Shown here one piece after another: positions 15,889 to 27,300 of a stretch of 60,000 bases of DNA. Source of the stretch: Symbiodinium natans (lineage: Eukaryota; Sar; Dinophyceae; Suessiales; Symbiodiniaceae). A program made the translations under genes and the position numbers. The notes under the pieces were generated by a model. That model saw nothing but the letters and a program-made list of their open reading frames with translations. It ran no database searches and had not been told where the DNA came from. Each line of letters opens with the position of its first letter. The first letter of the stretch is position 1. Location: positions 322,001-382,000 of the forward strand of contig CAJNDS010002332.1 in the NCBI GenBank assembly GCA_905221605.1, read 5' to 3'.

Positions 15889-16055
15889 GCACACACACAC
15901 ACACAACGCAACGCAACGCAGCGCACCGCACCGCACCGCACCGCACCGCAGCGCAACGCGGCGCGGCGCGGCGCGGCGCGGCGCAGCGCAGCGCAGCGCA
16001 GCGCAACGCAACGCAACGCAGCGCGCGCGCACAGAAGAAAAAGAGCGAGAGCAAC
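15889..16055. repeat. T-free (ACGCA/CCGCA/GGCGC) pentamer array after (CA)n
   Basis: A (CA)n stretch leads into pentamers of the form NCGCN whose variable bases change in blocks: AACGC several times, then CCGCA several times, then GGCGC, then AGCGC, then AACGC again, ending in (GC)n. No T occurs on the plus strand from 15889 to 16055. Frames translating as Ala/Arg/Thr or Cys/Ala/Leu repeats are artefacts. Confidence 0.95.
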
Positions 16056-16169
16056 TATTTTGGACGTGGAGGATTGCCTGGATTGCCTCGTTTTGTCTCC
16101 GTGTTAGCTTTGGTCGTTCGAGTTTGGGCCCCACCTCCTTATGCTTGCAGCCGCCGCAGCGATACCTGA

Positions 16170-16286
16170 GGAGCACGGGATCCGACAGCCCGGTCAGCGG
16201 TGGAAAAGAACCTGGTGGCCTTCACGCAGACTTCTCTGGCCAGGGCCTTTGCCCGCCTGAATCACAAGTGTCACAAGGCATTGTGA
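16170..16286 (+). pseudogene. coding-like fragment, family unknown
   Basis: An ATG-less plus-strand frame of 38 codons between two TGA stops has protein-like composition (segments VEKNLVAFTQTSL and ARAFARLNHK). There is no clear acceptor at its start. I do not recognise the family. It could be a piece of an exon or chance. Confidence 0.22.
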
Positions 16287-17388
16287 CGGTGCGTGGAAAA
16301 GCCGATTCTGCCGTAGGAGCGGGCAGCAAGTCCAACACGGTAGCCGACATGTATGTCTACGGATGCCTTGCAGCCTTTCCTCAGCCAGGTGCACCTCAAG
16401 CCTAAAACCTCACATTTCACGGCGACCACAAGCCCGGAAACCCTGAAAACCTTGAGCCTCCTCTCAAGGCTGCCGATGAGGCACTGCTGGAGCAGCTGAA
16501 AGCAGGCTCTAGAGGCGCGCAGGCGAAGCTGACTTTTTCTGCAATTTCTGCTTTCGCAGCGAATTGAGTTTGATAGTGTTCGGGTGACACTGACAGATTT
16601 GGGTGTAGGGTTGAGAGCATGGAGGACTGGGGTTGAGAGGATTCAACATGCTCAGGGGCAAGCCAGGACGAACCAAGCAGCACGACGAAAGACTTTCCAA
16701 CATTCTACGAAACCCATGATGTGACCAGCGTGGACAGCAAGGGCTTCGACAGCGACAGTATGATGGGACATTCCAAATCGCAGATGTAGCAGCAACTGGT
16801 GTGAAGTAGCGGCTGTGAACAAGGCTCCTTTCTCTCAGCCAAAACTAGTCGCATCTTGTCGCGCAGCGTTCTCGAAAACTCGTGTCCAGAGCTGTGCTCC
16901 TAGCTGAGAAGTGGAGTGCCCAGTGAAGTTACTGAGAGTTTGTTTTTCTAAAGCAGCTGCTACTCGTGTTGCAATGCAAGATGCGGAAGTTCCTGTAAGA
17001 GTAAGAGCACCATACTACTGGAGGGGTAGGGGGGGGGCCTAAAGCTTGTGTGTTGAAAAGTTCTTTTTCTCGATGGAGGCGGGGTTCGGGGGTCAGGCAT
17101 GGTGCCTCTGTGCATGTGCGTTTGACGCATCTCGTGGATGTGGGAGACCCCGTTTGCCGGGTGCTCCAAGCTGAATTTAGGGCTCTCTGCTGCTTTCCCA
17201 AACGTTGCCCTGAGACGTCCCGAAGTGAACCCCCGAGCCCCACGCCTTCTTTAAGGAGTTCTTGAAGTGCTCGTAGGTGGACCGCGCTTGGCCAAAGTGG
17301 CAGCGCCCAAGGTCCCTCGCGTCACAGAGGAGCCAGGGCCTTGTGAGGGGGTCGAGACAAGCAGTAAGCAGTTTTCTGCGTTTCAACA
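16287..17388. other. unassigned sequence
   Basis: No recognised gene on either strand. Open frames here are under 110 codons, overlap on both strands and lack motifs. Confidence 0.4.
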
Positions 17389-17512
17389 CTCAGGGGTTGG
17401 GATGTTCCCCCTTATACTAACAGTCCTTAAGAGGGGATTTTTGTACCCCCCCCCTATTATTTATCCCCATCAAGGACTGTTAGTACAAAGGGAGAACATC
17501 CCAACTCGGGGG
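17389..17512. mobile_element. small foldback element A (MITE-like) with candidate 8-bp target duplication
   Basis: Terminal inverted repeats of about 32 bp, nearly perfect: left 17397-17428 starts TTGGGATGTTCCCCCTTA and right 17472-17504 ends in GAACATCCCAA. The interior is AT-rich with GTACCCCC. The bases directly outside, CTCAGGGG (17389-17396) and CTCGGGGG (17505-17512), match at 7 of 8 positions and may be a target-site duplication. Element B at 41523-41623 shares both ends and interior words (CCTTA..AGGGGAT..GTAC). It has no coding capacity, so it would depend on a transposase encoded elsewhere. Confidence 0.75.
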
Positions 17513-18942
17513 TTCCAATGTCCAGAGTAAGAGGGGCCAGATGCCCCGCATGTTGGACGAAGATCGTGCTGGCCGTCCTCGAAGCCGTCATCGTTTTTTT
17601 GGGACATCGGTGTTCGCCAAAGGCGAAGCTCTCGTCTCTGCTTGATGTTTGTGCTCGCGAGATGCCAAACTGTCACTTTTTGACTTTCGGGCCTTGGCAC
17701 TTCTTTATCCATTGGAACTTTCTTGCGTGTCCACATACTCTTTCACTCTTTGGGGACTGAGCCCACGCTGGCAAAAAATCATTATAGGGAATAGATCTTA
17801 AGTACCCGAGGGCCACTCGTTACACCATCATTCTTGAATTAGACGGAGCAGGATGTGGTGTTTAGAGCTTCGGAAATTTTGCCGTACGGGTTTTGGACTG
17901 AAGCCTCAGGCCCCGCCGTCGGCCCCAACAGCCTGCTGCGAGCCAGACTCGGTTCTAGGATGGTAAGTGTTTATGCTGAGGCCTCCGAGTTTGCGCGCCT
18001 GGCGGTCCCGGCGGACGCGGGGTGAGCCCGAACCGATAGCGCAGGCCGGGGGCTTCAGGATGCCCCAACCTGCGCTACACTCGGAAATGTTCAGCTGCGG
18101 GACCCTTTCAGCCACTTCCGAAAGGGCTAGTGCCAGTGAAATGTGCCGATTACACCGATGACACCACCTAGTAGCGGCCAAACACGAAGCCGTCAGCGCA
18201 AACGTCTGATGGCTTGATCTCCCTATACAGGGCAGTGACTGAGACCGTAGGCGCAGACGCAGCAAGTCCACAAGGTGAAGCAGAGCCTCTTGGCCTAATT
18301 GCCGGAGTTCAGGGCGACTTTAAGGGCTTGTAGATACATCTGCTATGCACAACTTGTGTTGCTTAATCATGCGAAGATATCAGTGGATTGAGCTATGAAG
18401 ATATGAAATATGTTGATATACATCCTAACCCGCAGCCTGGCTTCAGGTCTGCAAGCCAGGGTTGCCACGAAGTCGTCCTGAGGTTGTGAACCAGGCATGC
18501 GGAGTGCGTCGTCTCAAACATGGAAGCTAGGCAGACGGCGCGTCTCCGTGTTATCCTTTTGTGAGGCTCAGCAAAACCAAAGGGCCTGTGAAAGGAAGCA
18601 TGCTACAAGGACCATCATCTGCAACGGTTTCCTCTTCGAACCTTGAATGAGTGACAATCCGAAAGAGACATGTTGTTGAACGCGGGGGTGGGAAACCCGA
18701 ACAAAGCCTCGCAGGCTAGAACTCTACGCCATGCTCCCTACCAAAGCTTGAGGCCTTCTTGAGCTACAGGACGAGGTGCGGCAGCTGCAAGACCTCATGG
18801 AGGAGGACCCGTACAGAACCGATGCCAGCCCAGGGCCTTACTAGAATTCAACTGCTTCAACTCTTATGCTGCTTATGCTGATAAACCGACTGAATGCACC
18901 ACTTGTGCGTACGAAGTGGCCTGCCTCGGCTTGGGCTCGACC
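17513..18942. other. unassigned sequence
   Basis: No recognised family. Two short plus-strand pieces have coding-like composition: about 17956-18018, ending at a GTGAGC donor-like site, and about 18751-18842, a charged stretch with LQDEVRQLQDLMEED that would suit a coiled coil. Neither can be assigned. Confidence 0.35.
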
Positions 18943-19181
18943 GCGGCTTGAACTTGTCCCGCGCGGCCAGGAAGACCCATTTTCAACACCCGGGTAGTTT
19001 ACGAGAGGCAGCTGCAGGAAAGTATGAGAAGATGTGGGTGGAGGGTTTTAGGCTTCGCATCTTGTGAAAGCCAGCCGACGAGGACGCCCACGAGCTTGCC
19101 AGCAACATGCAGACCATACGCTTCCTGGCCGCCCCAAAGCAGAAGTCTCTCGATGCCACGGCACCATCAGGATCGACTTGA
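18943..19181 (+). pseudogene. coding-like relic with one internal TGA, family unknown
   Basis: A plus-strand frame runs about 78 codons with protein-like composition (EAAAGKYEKMWVEGFRL before and ADEDAHELASNMQTIRFL after) and is broken only by TGA at 19065-19067. It ends at TGA 19179-19181. No family is recognised. If real, it is a decayed exon or an exon pair with unclear boundaries. Confidence 0.28.
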
Positions 19182-19625
19182 AGCCGTGTCATAGGCACCA
19201 ACTAGTAGCACTTGCGAGTATTTGTAGTTTCCTTGCGATGGTACCCGAACGGTGCCAGCTTGGCAAGGACTTAAGCATCCCAGATGAGCGCCGAGCCGCC
19301 GAGCTCCACACACGTGTCGGAGGAATGAAACATGATTCTGGGAGCCATAGCATGCCAAGCACTATCGGACACTAGTGACACTATCGGACACTGTCAGCTT
19401 GAAACTCCAACGCGCTCCCATCCTCCCAGGCTCCCAGCTGCGAGCGCAGCGAGCGCAACGTGCTGCGCGGGACAGGAGCGCACAATGGGGTGGGGGTGAT
19501 GGTAATATTTTTGCTCCATGTCTATGAACAGTAGCTCAAATTTGACCTGACAACCGGGATTCCTTTGCACAAAGTAAGAGGGAGTACATGAAGCCGTGTG
19601 ACGCCTCTTCTCAGTATGCAGCGCC

Positions 19626-19743
19626 CCCTCTCGCTCGCTCTCTCTCTCGCTCTCTCTTTCTCTCTCTCTCTCTCTCTGTCTGTCTCGCTCTCTCTCTCTC
19701 TCTCTCTCACTCTCACTCTCACTCTCTCTCTCTCTCTCTCTCT
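19626..19743. repeat. (TC)n polypyrimidine microsatellite
   Basis: Almost unbroken TC dinucleotides with a few CTCG, TCAC and TGTC variants. Leu/Ser-rich and Arg/Glu-rich frames here are artefacts. Confidence 0.95.
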
Positions 19744-22700
19744 TGTGTTCTCTCAAACAGTGCCTCTGCAAACCCGTGCGTGACACAGGACTCAGACAAG
19801 TGGCGACATGCCGCGCCACAACCCGGCTTCCTTGCCAAGTGTTAACTCACATCTGGAAGGGCAACACAGGGCCGCAGCCGCTGGTTCTGAAGATAGCCAA
19901 CAGGACGATTCCCCAAAGCATCCAGAAGGAAGGTACATTGCCTCAAGGGGAGGGACACCTGCTGCGCTCCTCACTTTTCGAAGCGGAGAATGTCCCAAAC
20001 TCAAAACTCATGTCATCCAAGAGAAAGATTAGAAAGTGAGACTCACGACCCTTTTCGGTTGATTCGCCCAAAGCCGAGCGGGCAACCCAAAATGCAAGCT
20101 ACAATCTTGCAACGGGGCCAGAGCAAAAAATCAGTTACAGATTGCTTTGAGCGACCGTGTCACGGCATACTGAGGCAGAAGGCTCCTCGGTGAAGGCATT
20201 GGGCGACCAACCAGGCCGGGTTGCGTTGCACCGATTTGCACATTGATGGATGCTGTGGCAACTCTTCGCTGGTCGGAGGTCTTGTGACAAAAATGGGCAT
20301 CTCCCCCGAAACAAAAACCCCCAAAATTCCCAAAATACGATTATAGGAACCTCCAAAGGATGCCTCTGTTTTCGGAACCCCCCCCCCCTCGGAACCCCCC
20401 AATAGTCAATTACCTGAAATGAAGCCTTAAGCTCGTATCGCTCAGAGGCGCCACCAGCCTTGAGATGAAGCCTTTGCCCAGGGGCCTTCTCACTCGTCTG
20501 GGCCCTGGTCTCCGAATGTCGATTTTCTTATGCTTGGTGTTTGGGGCTTCCCGTGGAGGCGTCGGAATGATTCCAGAATTTTTTCAGGGAGTAGCATGCG
20601 TTTTCAAGTGGCAGGGTGCAGCAGTGAAGTCCTTGCACAGATGCCACAGGTATCCAAAGGGGCGCTGCGCACGATGGCGACCAGGCGGAACCCCAGCATC
20701 GTTCTTGTTCGGAGACAAGAAAGAAAACAAGCCAACACAGCCAAGCAAGTTCAGAATTAGCTCAGCTCGGAAACAGTCCACCTGAGTATATTGTGAACCC
20801 AGGAATCAGGGCCGCACCGCAACTGTATCTTGCTGTCGTGCCCGAAGCCCTAAAACCCTAAACTTCGTCGGAAACCCCAAACTGCTTGCCGGTGCGCTTG
20901 TTGTGGGAGTCGAAGACCCCCCCCAAACAGTTCTTATACTTTGGCCCCTACATGCCAACATCCAAAAACCCCATAAACCCTAAACCCTCAACCCAAAACC
21001 CTCAAGCTGTGGCTAGCCGGGTGCCAAAAAAACCCAAGCGGCCTTCCAGTTCGCGGGGGCCCTCGCCGAGTGGCTGCCTGGCTCCACGGCGCTGGCCTGT
21101 GGCAGCGCCCGGGCCCTCCAGGGATCCGGGACTCGTGGGTTTAGGGTTGAGGGCTTAGGGGGGTTCATGGGGGGTTTTATGGGTTCTTTAAGACGTCCTT
21201 TAAGGAACTTTAAGGGCTTCGCAAAAACTCAGGGACTTTTGTCAGTTTGGGGGTTGGGCGTAGAGGAACCAGGCACCGAAGACAAGCAGGGTCTTGTGGC
21301 CTGTGGTTTCACAACTTCCTCTCAGCAGTGGCAAGGGTTCTGTGCCCAGCGCGGTCTGCAAATCAAACAAAGACTTCATCAACCTGAGAACGGCTCAATC
21401 CTGCTACAATACAATCTTTTTCTAGCAAGCCCATGTGTAAGGTCTGTCGCAGCTGGGCAGTTGCACTTCATCAGGCCTGGAGACTGTTTGCTTTCATAGG
21501 CAGTCCAATTGGGGATCCTACTTCGTCCGCATGTGGGGTCTTGGGTTTCTTGACTCCCGGCTCAGCTTGATTCAAACGGCGAGCTTGACGACAACTTGCT
21601 CTGCCATCGGCACAGGATTCTGGAAGGCCGGTTGGATTTGTTTGCCTCGCGGGACCAATTATGCGACCCAAATTGTCACCCAAAAGCGCACACCCTAAAC
21701 CCAGACCCTTTTTACATCCAGGCTGACGGCTGCCGCATTTGGCCGCATGTGGCCCTGGACGTGCGCCGGCGCACCATGCGACAGGCCCGACAAGCACGTG
21801 AGATTCTAGGCCTAAACAAGGTAGCTCGCCCGGCCATAAAGACCAGAAATGTCAGGCCAGCGGGGTGGGCGGCGGCCGGTTGTTGCAAGGCTTCTGAGGA
21901 AAGCTCTCATGTCAGTCCAGTTCCAAACCTTCCAAAGCTTAATTCTCCGAGGCCTCCTGGAACGGCATCTCATGGAGACATGTCCGGGACCCGGCTACAT
22001 CCCGAGTGTCCGAGTGTCCTGCTGTGCTGTCGGCTGCCACACCGGCGACGACGACTACCTACTACATCCTACTACCTACTATCCACTGCCGGCTTCTACT
22101 GACTACGACTACAACTTACTCTTATTGTTGCTATTTGTTATTCTTTCCCTTACCAGGCCCGACCAGTATTAGCACCATCGTTGTGATCATTACCATTCCT
22201 TTTTGTGACTATTGCCATCACTTTAGTGCCCTTACCCTTGCGATTACTATGGCGATTGCTCCATGGTATGGTTGGAGTGGTCGCCCTTCAATCTCAAGCA
22301 GAGCATCTCAATGCGGCGACAGATTCACGACTGCATACAGTGCAGCAGGTTCAGAGCCTGTCCATCTACGGTGCCACGGATAAGGCAAGCCCAGTGGCGC
22401 AGAGCATTTGCATTAGTTTGAGTTTATTTTCCAGAAGCATGTTGGGCCCTCTTCAATTCATTACTGTAGTAGTTTTTCTCCCCCACCTTTGAACAGTCCG
22501 GAAGCGGATGGTTTGAGGAACTTAAGGAACGGGGGCTTAATCCCTCCCCCCTTATATGAAACCCGGCTCCCCTGTAAAGAACAACAAGCGGTTTTAGCAT
22601 AACGGGGCGGGGGCAGAAAAGGAGTTTTCTCATCGTTCGTCCGAACAAACAGCCCGTCCTTTTTAGGGTTCAGGGTTGAGGGTTTCGGCTGCATGTTGGT

Positions 22701-23847
22701 TTTTGAAGAAGCTCATGACCCAAAAATGAACTCGACCCGCATTAGTTAAGAGTTAGCCTCTGCAGGCCGTCCTGGGTTGAATTGATTGTGCTTAGACATG
22801 TTACGTTGCCCCCATTAAGCAGATAAACGTCTTTCCCAAAGCACTTTCATAGTTTTCAGCTGCATGGCGTTTACATGAAAGTTGGGGGGAGTCGAGGCTG
22901 CGCCTGGCGTGTGCTGTATGCTAGGTGCTTTGACTTCGTGCACTCCTCTCAACATGACCATGCAACTGCCATAATGCTGCTCTCGGTTTAGGATCAGGGG
23001 CTCCACGCCCCCCCCCCCCCCCCCCCCCAGCTTTTTAGGGTTGTGGGGCCTTAGAGCTAAGGGCTCCAGGCCTTCGAATCTTCCGCATGTCGGGACTCCC
23101 TCTGAAAAAGAAACTCAGCCTTGTTTTGTAAAGCAGTTTTATCATAAACCCAGGGTCTAGAAAGTTTGGTGCAGCTGAAGCTGAAAGCCTCAGGCTTTTG
23201 GGGGCCTGAGGCCTTGAAGTCTTAGGCATTAAGCCCTGAAGCCCAAGGGCTCCACGCCCCCGAGCCTTCTCCTGTTCTGACAGGGTCCCCAGCCCCAAAA
23301 CTTCGCAGGGGTCGCAGAAGGGGGGAAGCTTCGTGTGGTAGTGGAGCTCTACATTAGATCGGCGGCAACAGAATAAGGGGGCCTTCCGGGAGCCTCTCCA
23401 ACAACTTTCCATCAGCTCATGGCAGGTCATGGCCCTAATGTCACTCCTGCCTGGACAGGTGGGCACGGCCATCTTTGTGAGGCTTTCTTGGCTTAAAGAA
23501 GGTTCGGTTTCCGCCAGACATCCAAGCATTATTCCGAAGTTGCGTCTGGATGATTCTAGGAAGCCGGAGCCCGTAGATTCCATGGGGTGGTGGGGATGGT
23601 GTAACTGCTGCTGCACGCCAACAACCTGAATCGACTGTCGTGCAGCATGGAGAACATCAGCATTCAAGACTCTTTAAGCCCCTTGTTATTGTTGGGTTCC
23701 TTTGAGTTCCATGTTTGTTTTGGGGAGTGTCTATCATGCCTGGGGTCTTCAGTGAGTGGGCGGAGGTGAAGTCGGGCGCAGCAACAAGTTTGGAGCTCCA
23801 CGTCGGCAAGCGGGGCCCAAGTCGGGTTTGAGCCATTCAGGTCTTGA
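19744..23847. other. unassigned sequence with short telomere-like words and homopolymers
   Basis: No gene recognised. CCCTAAA-like words recur near 20850-21002. A CTAC/GAC-rich stretch lies at about 22045-22125, and a 21-base C-run at 23008-23028. The 210-codon minus frame at 23035-23667 carries no recognisable domain. A weak foldback with CCCCCGAAAC and GTTTTCGG ends lies near 20290-20395. Confidence 0.4.
23008..23028. repeat. poly-C run (21)
   Basis: Uninterrupted C homopolymer; its true length is uncertain because such runs are error-prone in sequencing. Confidence 0.9.
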
Positions 23848-23912
23848 TATTCGGGGTACCGATTATAAGGGGGTCCTACTATTTGGGCCCCTATTTTGGT
23901 AAAGCCCTAACT
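23848..23912. mobile_element. small foldback element H (MITE-like, about 60 bp)
   Basis: The left arm GGGGTACCGATTATAAGGGG and the right arm CCCCTATTTTGGTAAAGCCC are near inverses. The right arm read in reverse (GGGCTTTACCAAAATAGGGG) closely matches the left end of element C at 12752-12838, so these are probably two members of one family. Confidence 0.5.
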
Positions 23913-24258
23913 CGGCCTGTACGCATGCGGTAATTTGCAGGTACCAATGTGAACAGTTCTACTGCTGCCGACCACTTGAACGGCGGCCTTTGTCCGAGAT
24001 GTGCGAGGAAAAATTAATAAATTAAGGTACTGCGCCTAGCGGGCGGGCATTGCTTTCCCAAAATGGGTTTCTCGAGCATGGTCTCCTTGGTATTTGATCC
24101 TCTTTAGGTGCCTCCGCTTCCGCTGCAGCAGCCGGGGGCGCGAGGCAGCGGTGCAGAAGCGCCCTTGGGCCACAAGTAGAAAACGCTTTCGCTTCAGCAG
24201 GGGGTCCCTGAGCCCTGAGCAATCTAATACATCAGTTGTGCCCGGAGCCTTCTGCGAG

Positions 24259-24350
24259 GAAACGAGTTTGGTGATCACATGGGTCTTGGCGACTCTGGCG
24301 CCGCGCTCGTTGTGGCTCTGGCAGTGCAGGTGTCCTCCCTCAGAATGCTG
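24259..24350 (+). CDS. LRR exon 1 (proposed), GA donor
   Basis: Starts after AG|G (24257-24258) in phase 1 and reads GNEFGDHMGLGDSGAALVV, then ALAVQVSSLRML. This is a classic RI-type repeat: asparagine turn, GD-SGA and an ALxxAL helix. Read straight on, the frame loses the pattern and stops at 24402-24404. Leaving at 24350 into an intron that begins GATGCT, and rejoining at 24612, gives SSLRML-DLAWNHL, a correct LRR strand. GA donors are known in dinoflagellates. An alternative GT donor at 24330 would keep phase but lose the SSLRML strand. Confidence 0.6.
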
Positions 24351-27300
24351 GATGCTTGGCTGAATCGGTGGACCTGGGCACCAATGTCGCATGGGAACTT
24401 TTGAATACTAATAATACTTTTTAAGGCCCGAGTGTCCTGACCAAGCGCTGCTCAACCCGAGTTGCCAACGTGCTCTGTCGGCTGTGATAGCACTCCGGAA
24501 CCGTTGGCTTCAGGAGGGCTCTTAAATCTGAATTGGGTGAGCTCTGGGATCCTGTGCGTCAACTGTAGTACAGTAGACCCTGAGACTTGTCCTAAACCTC
24601 TCGACTCCTAGGACCTGGCGTGGAATCACCTTTGCGAATCCTCCTTGGCCGTGCTGGCAAAGTCATGGCCACCGTCCCTCAGCTCCCTGTGCTTCTCGGC
24701 TTCAGGTTCTGCAATGCATGCAGGCAAAAACTGCATGCGTGCCTTCTCAGGCTTTAGCTTGTGGAGTCTCCTTTAAGAAGTCAAGTAAATTGCAAGTTTG
24801 GGATGACTGATTACTGTATTTAACACTTCTGGCAGGATGGAAATGGGGCCTTGGCATGGAGAGCTTGACTCCCCCTCAAACAAACTCGGCCTCAGGATGA
24901 CCATGTGCGGGGCCCGACTCTGAAATAATGAGAATGACTTGGTTCAGTAGAACCTCAGAAGGAGTCCAAAAAAGCACACATCGGAAGTAGATGGGCCGGA
25001 CAGGGAATCCCGGAAGTCGCCGGAGGCGTCAAGCCTTTCGTTGCAACCCTCAACATCGAGTCTTCTGTATGCTGCAATGAACGGGCGCAGAATCCCCTTC
25101 AGCCGAGGTCTGGAGTGGAATAACATCGGCGAGGAAGGCCAGGAGAGTGAGAGCATTGCAGACATTTGCACGCATCGCAAGGCCTTTGCGCAGTGATACA
25201 CGCCCGGCTTCAGGGGGCTGATGTCCTCCATGTCAATGTGATTTTTTCAGTTAAAAATGAGAAACTTCCGGCCCCCACTTTCGTTACAGCCGCTTCGGGG
25301 GACAGTAACTTTTTTGAGCCGCACTCTTTTTCAGTGAGTGGATTCGCTGCGGAAACCCTGGCTTCCATAACAACCTCCCCTGGCCGACTGCCACGTGAAG
25401 CCTGCGGTGCTCACGGGTCTGTGTCTCAAACTTGTTCTTAACGTCGGGCCCTAAGTGAATAGACTCACGCACATACATACATAATTATGTGTATACAAAT
25501 ACATATGTAGATGCGTATGTAGAATATGTGTGTACTCGCATTTTTGTGTTCTGTATTCTTTACGTGTATAACATATATGACCGAAGTCGGAGCCCTTCTT
25601 GCATGTGGTTGGTGAAGACAGCTTAGAATCCCTAGAAGCTTAGACCCAAGAAGGATCGTCACACTGTAACGAGGACCCGGTACCAACTTCGAACCGAAAT
25701 TTTCGAGCCGAAGGTGCAAAGCATATTGCCTCCGCGCTTTCCCAGCCGAATGCGCTGAAGTCCCTGGACCTCCGGTCCAATCCGCTTGGGGATGCCGGTG
25801 TCTTGTGTTCCTCTCATGCAAGTAGTTCGGGGATCCCGGAAGCCTTTACAGTAGCCTCCCTTTCGAGATACTGAAGGGTGGCACGTGGGGACACATTGGC
25901 GTGGAGCAGACGGAGGAGGGGGTTTAGGTATGTTGTGGCTTTGAACGGCCTCGGAGTTGATCCCAGGACCCTTTCCCCAAACACCCTAGACCCGAAACTC
26001 TAACAACTGAAAGTACCACCTTAAGCCAGGTGCTCACGCCCTCAGAATGAAGACCCTGTGGCAAAGAGCCGCCTTGGCCCCAAAGGCTTCGACATCTCCT
26101 TCCGCTTCTGTTTAATTTTTTTCTGGGCGCACTTTGGCCCAGGCATTTGCCAAGCCTTGGCTTCCCGAGCGTCGCCACTCGCTTGGCTGGGCTTGGGCGA
26201 GACCCTGCTGACCGACCGAGTCCTGCCACATAATTTGCTCATACGGTCTCCGGATTTTTTGGGGGCTGGGCTGTCTCCAAAGCTCTGGATGTTTGGGTGA
26301 GGGGCTTGGAGCAAGACGGGCATACGCCTTTATAATGTGACATCCAGTCCTTCTGTTTGTGCTTTGTTCGAGGTGGTGCGAAGCTTGCAGCGCAAGCACT
26401 GCAGCTGCACCAACATCTGGTCGGGGTGGACTTGGGCGACTGGGCGCTTGAAGAGGGTGTTGTTTTCGGGTTTCTAGGCGTTGGGATTGGAAGCGTGGTC
26501 TGGCGTGCTGATGCTGTTCAGGGACTAGGATCCTTCAGGGGGTTCAAAGGCTCTTTAACCCAGAGGCCTGGCCTACCTCTTCGCTGCAGGCCTGTCGTGG
26601 CAGAGCCCTGCCTAGCAATGCAAAGCTGAAGGTTCGGTTGACGAAGCTCACTGTCAAGCCAGTATGGGTACTTGGTTTTCAGGGAGAACCCAGGCTCTGA
26701 CTTGATGGGCGGGTGGTCCAAATTTGAGCGAGCCACGGCTCGACGTACACCTTTTTGTCTTCGGCTTTCACAAGTGGAATTTGAAGACGGCCATTAGATC
26801 ACCTGGAATTGTCGCAGGTATGCTTCACAATTATTTCTCTTTGAGGCGGGGCTCCCACATCTCTGGCCGCATGAACTCCCAAAGGACTTTGAATCCTTTG
26901 ACTGAGGCGAGAACATCATCACCGACGCTGCTTGTCCGGCCCTTGCCAGCCTCATCCAGCACGCGCCAGAGCTCCGCCCCTCTGCTCTCTCTGGAGCTGG
27001 TTTTGTTTTGGTTATTTTTGGAAGCTTGTGGGATATGGCTTGTGAAACTTGTGAATTCTTCTGTGCAGTCACAGGATGACAATGCTTGCTGACTCTGAGG
27101 CACGCTGCTGCTTCGTGGCTACCTTTTTGAGCCACGGCGTGTCAGCAACCAGGTTGCACGGCTATTGCTTGCTGGCTTCCCGCGTTGTTCTCACTCTACT
27201 CTGGCAATCGATGTGATAACAGTATAGGGAGATTCCAGAAGACCGGGATGCGAATATTTTGTAACAACTCCACGTTATGCCAGTTCACCATTGCATTCTC

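Noticed and set aside
20290-20395. Another foldback element with CCCCCGAAAC / GTTTTCGG ends
   Set aside because: The arms pair poorly and no second copy was seen; kept only as a mention.
23035-23667. 210-codon minus-strand frame
   Set aside because: No domain, no splice-like edges, irregular composition; treated as chance, though a database search could change this.
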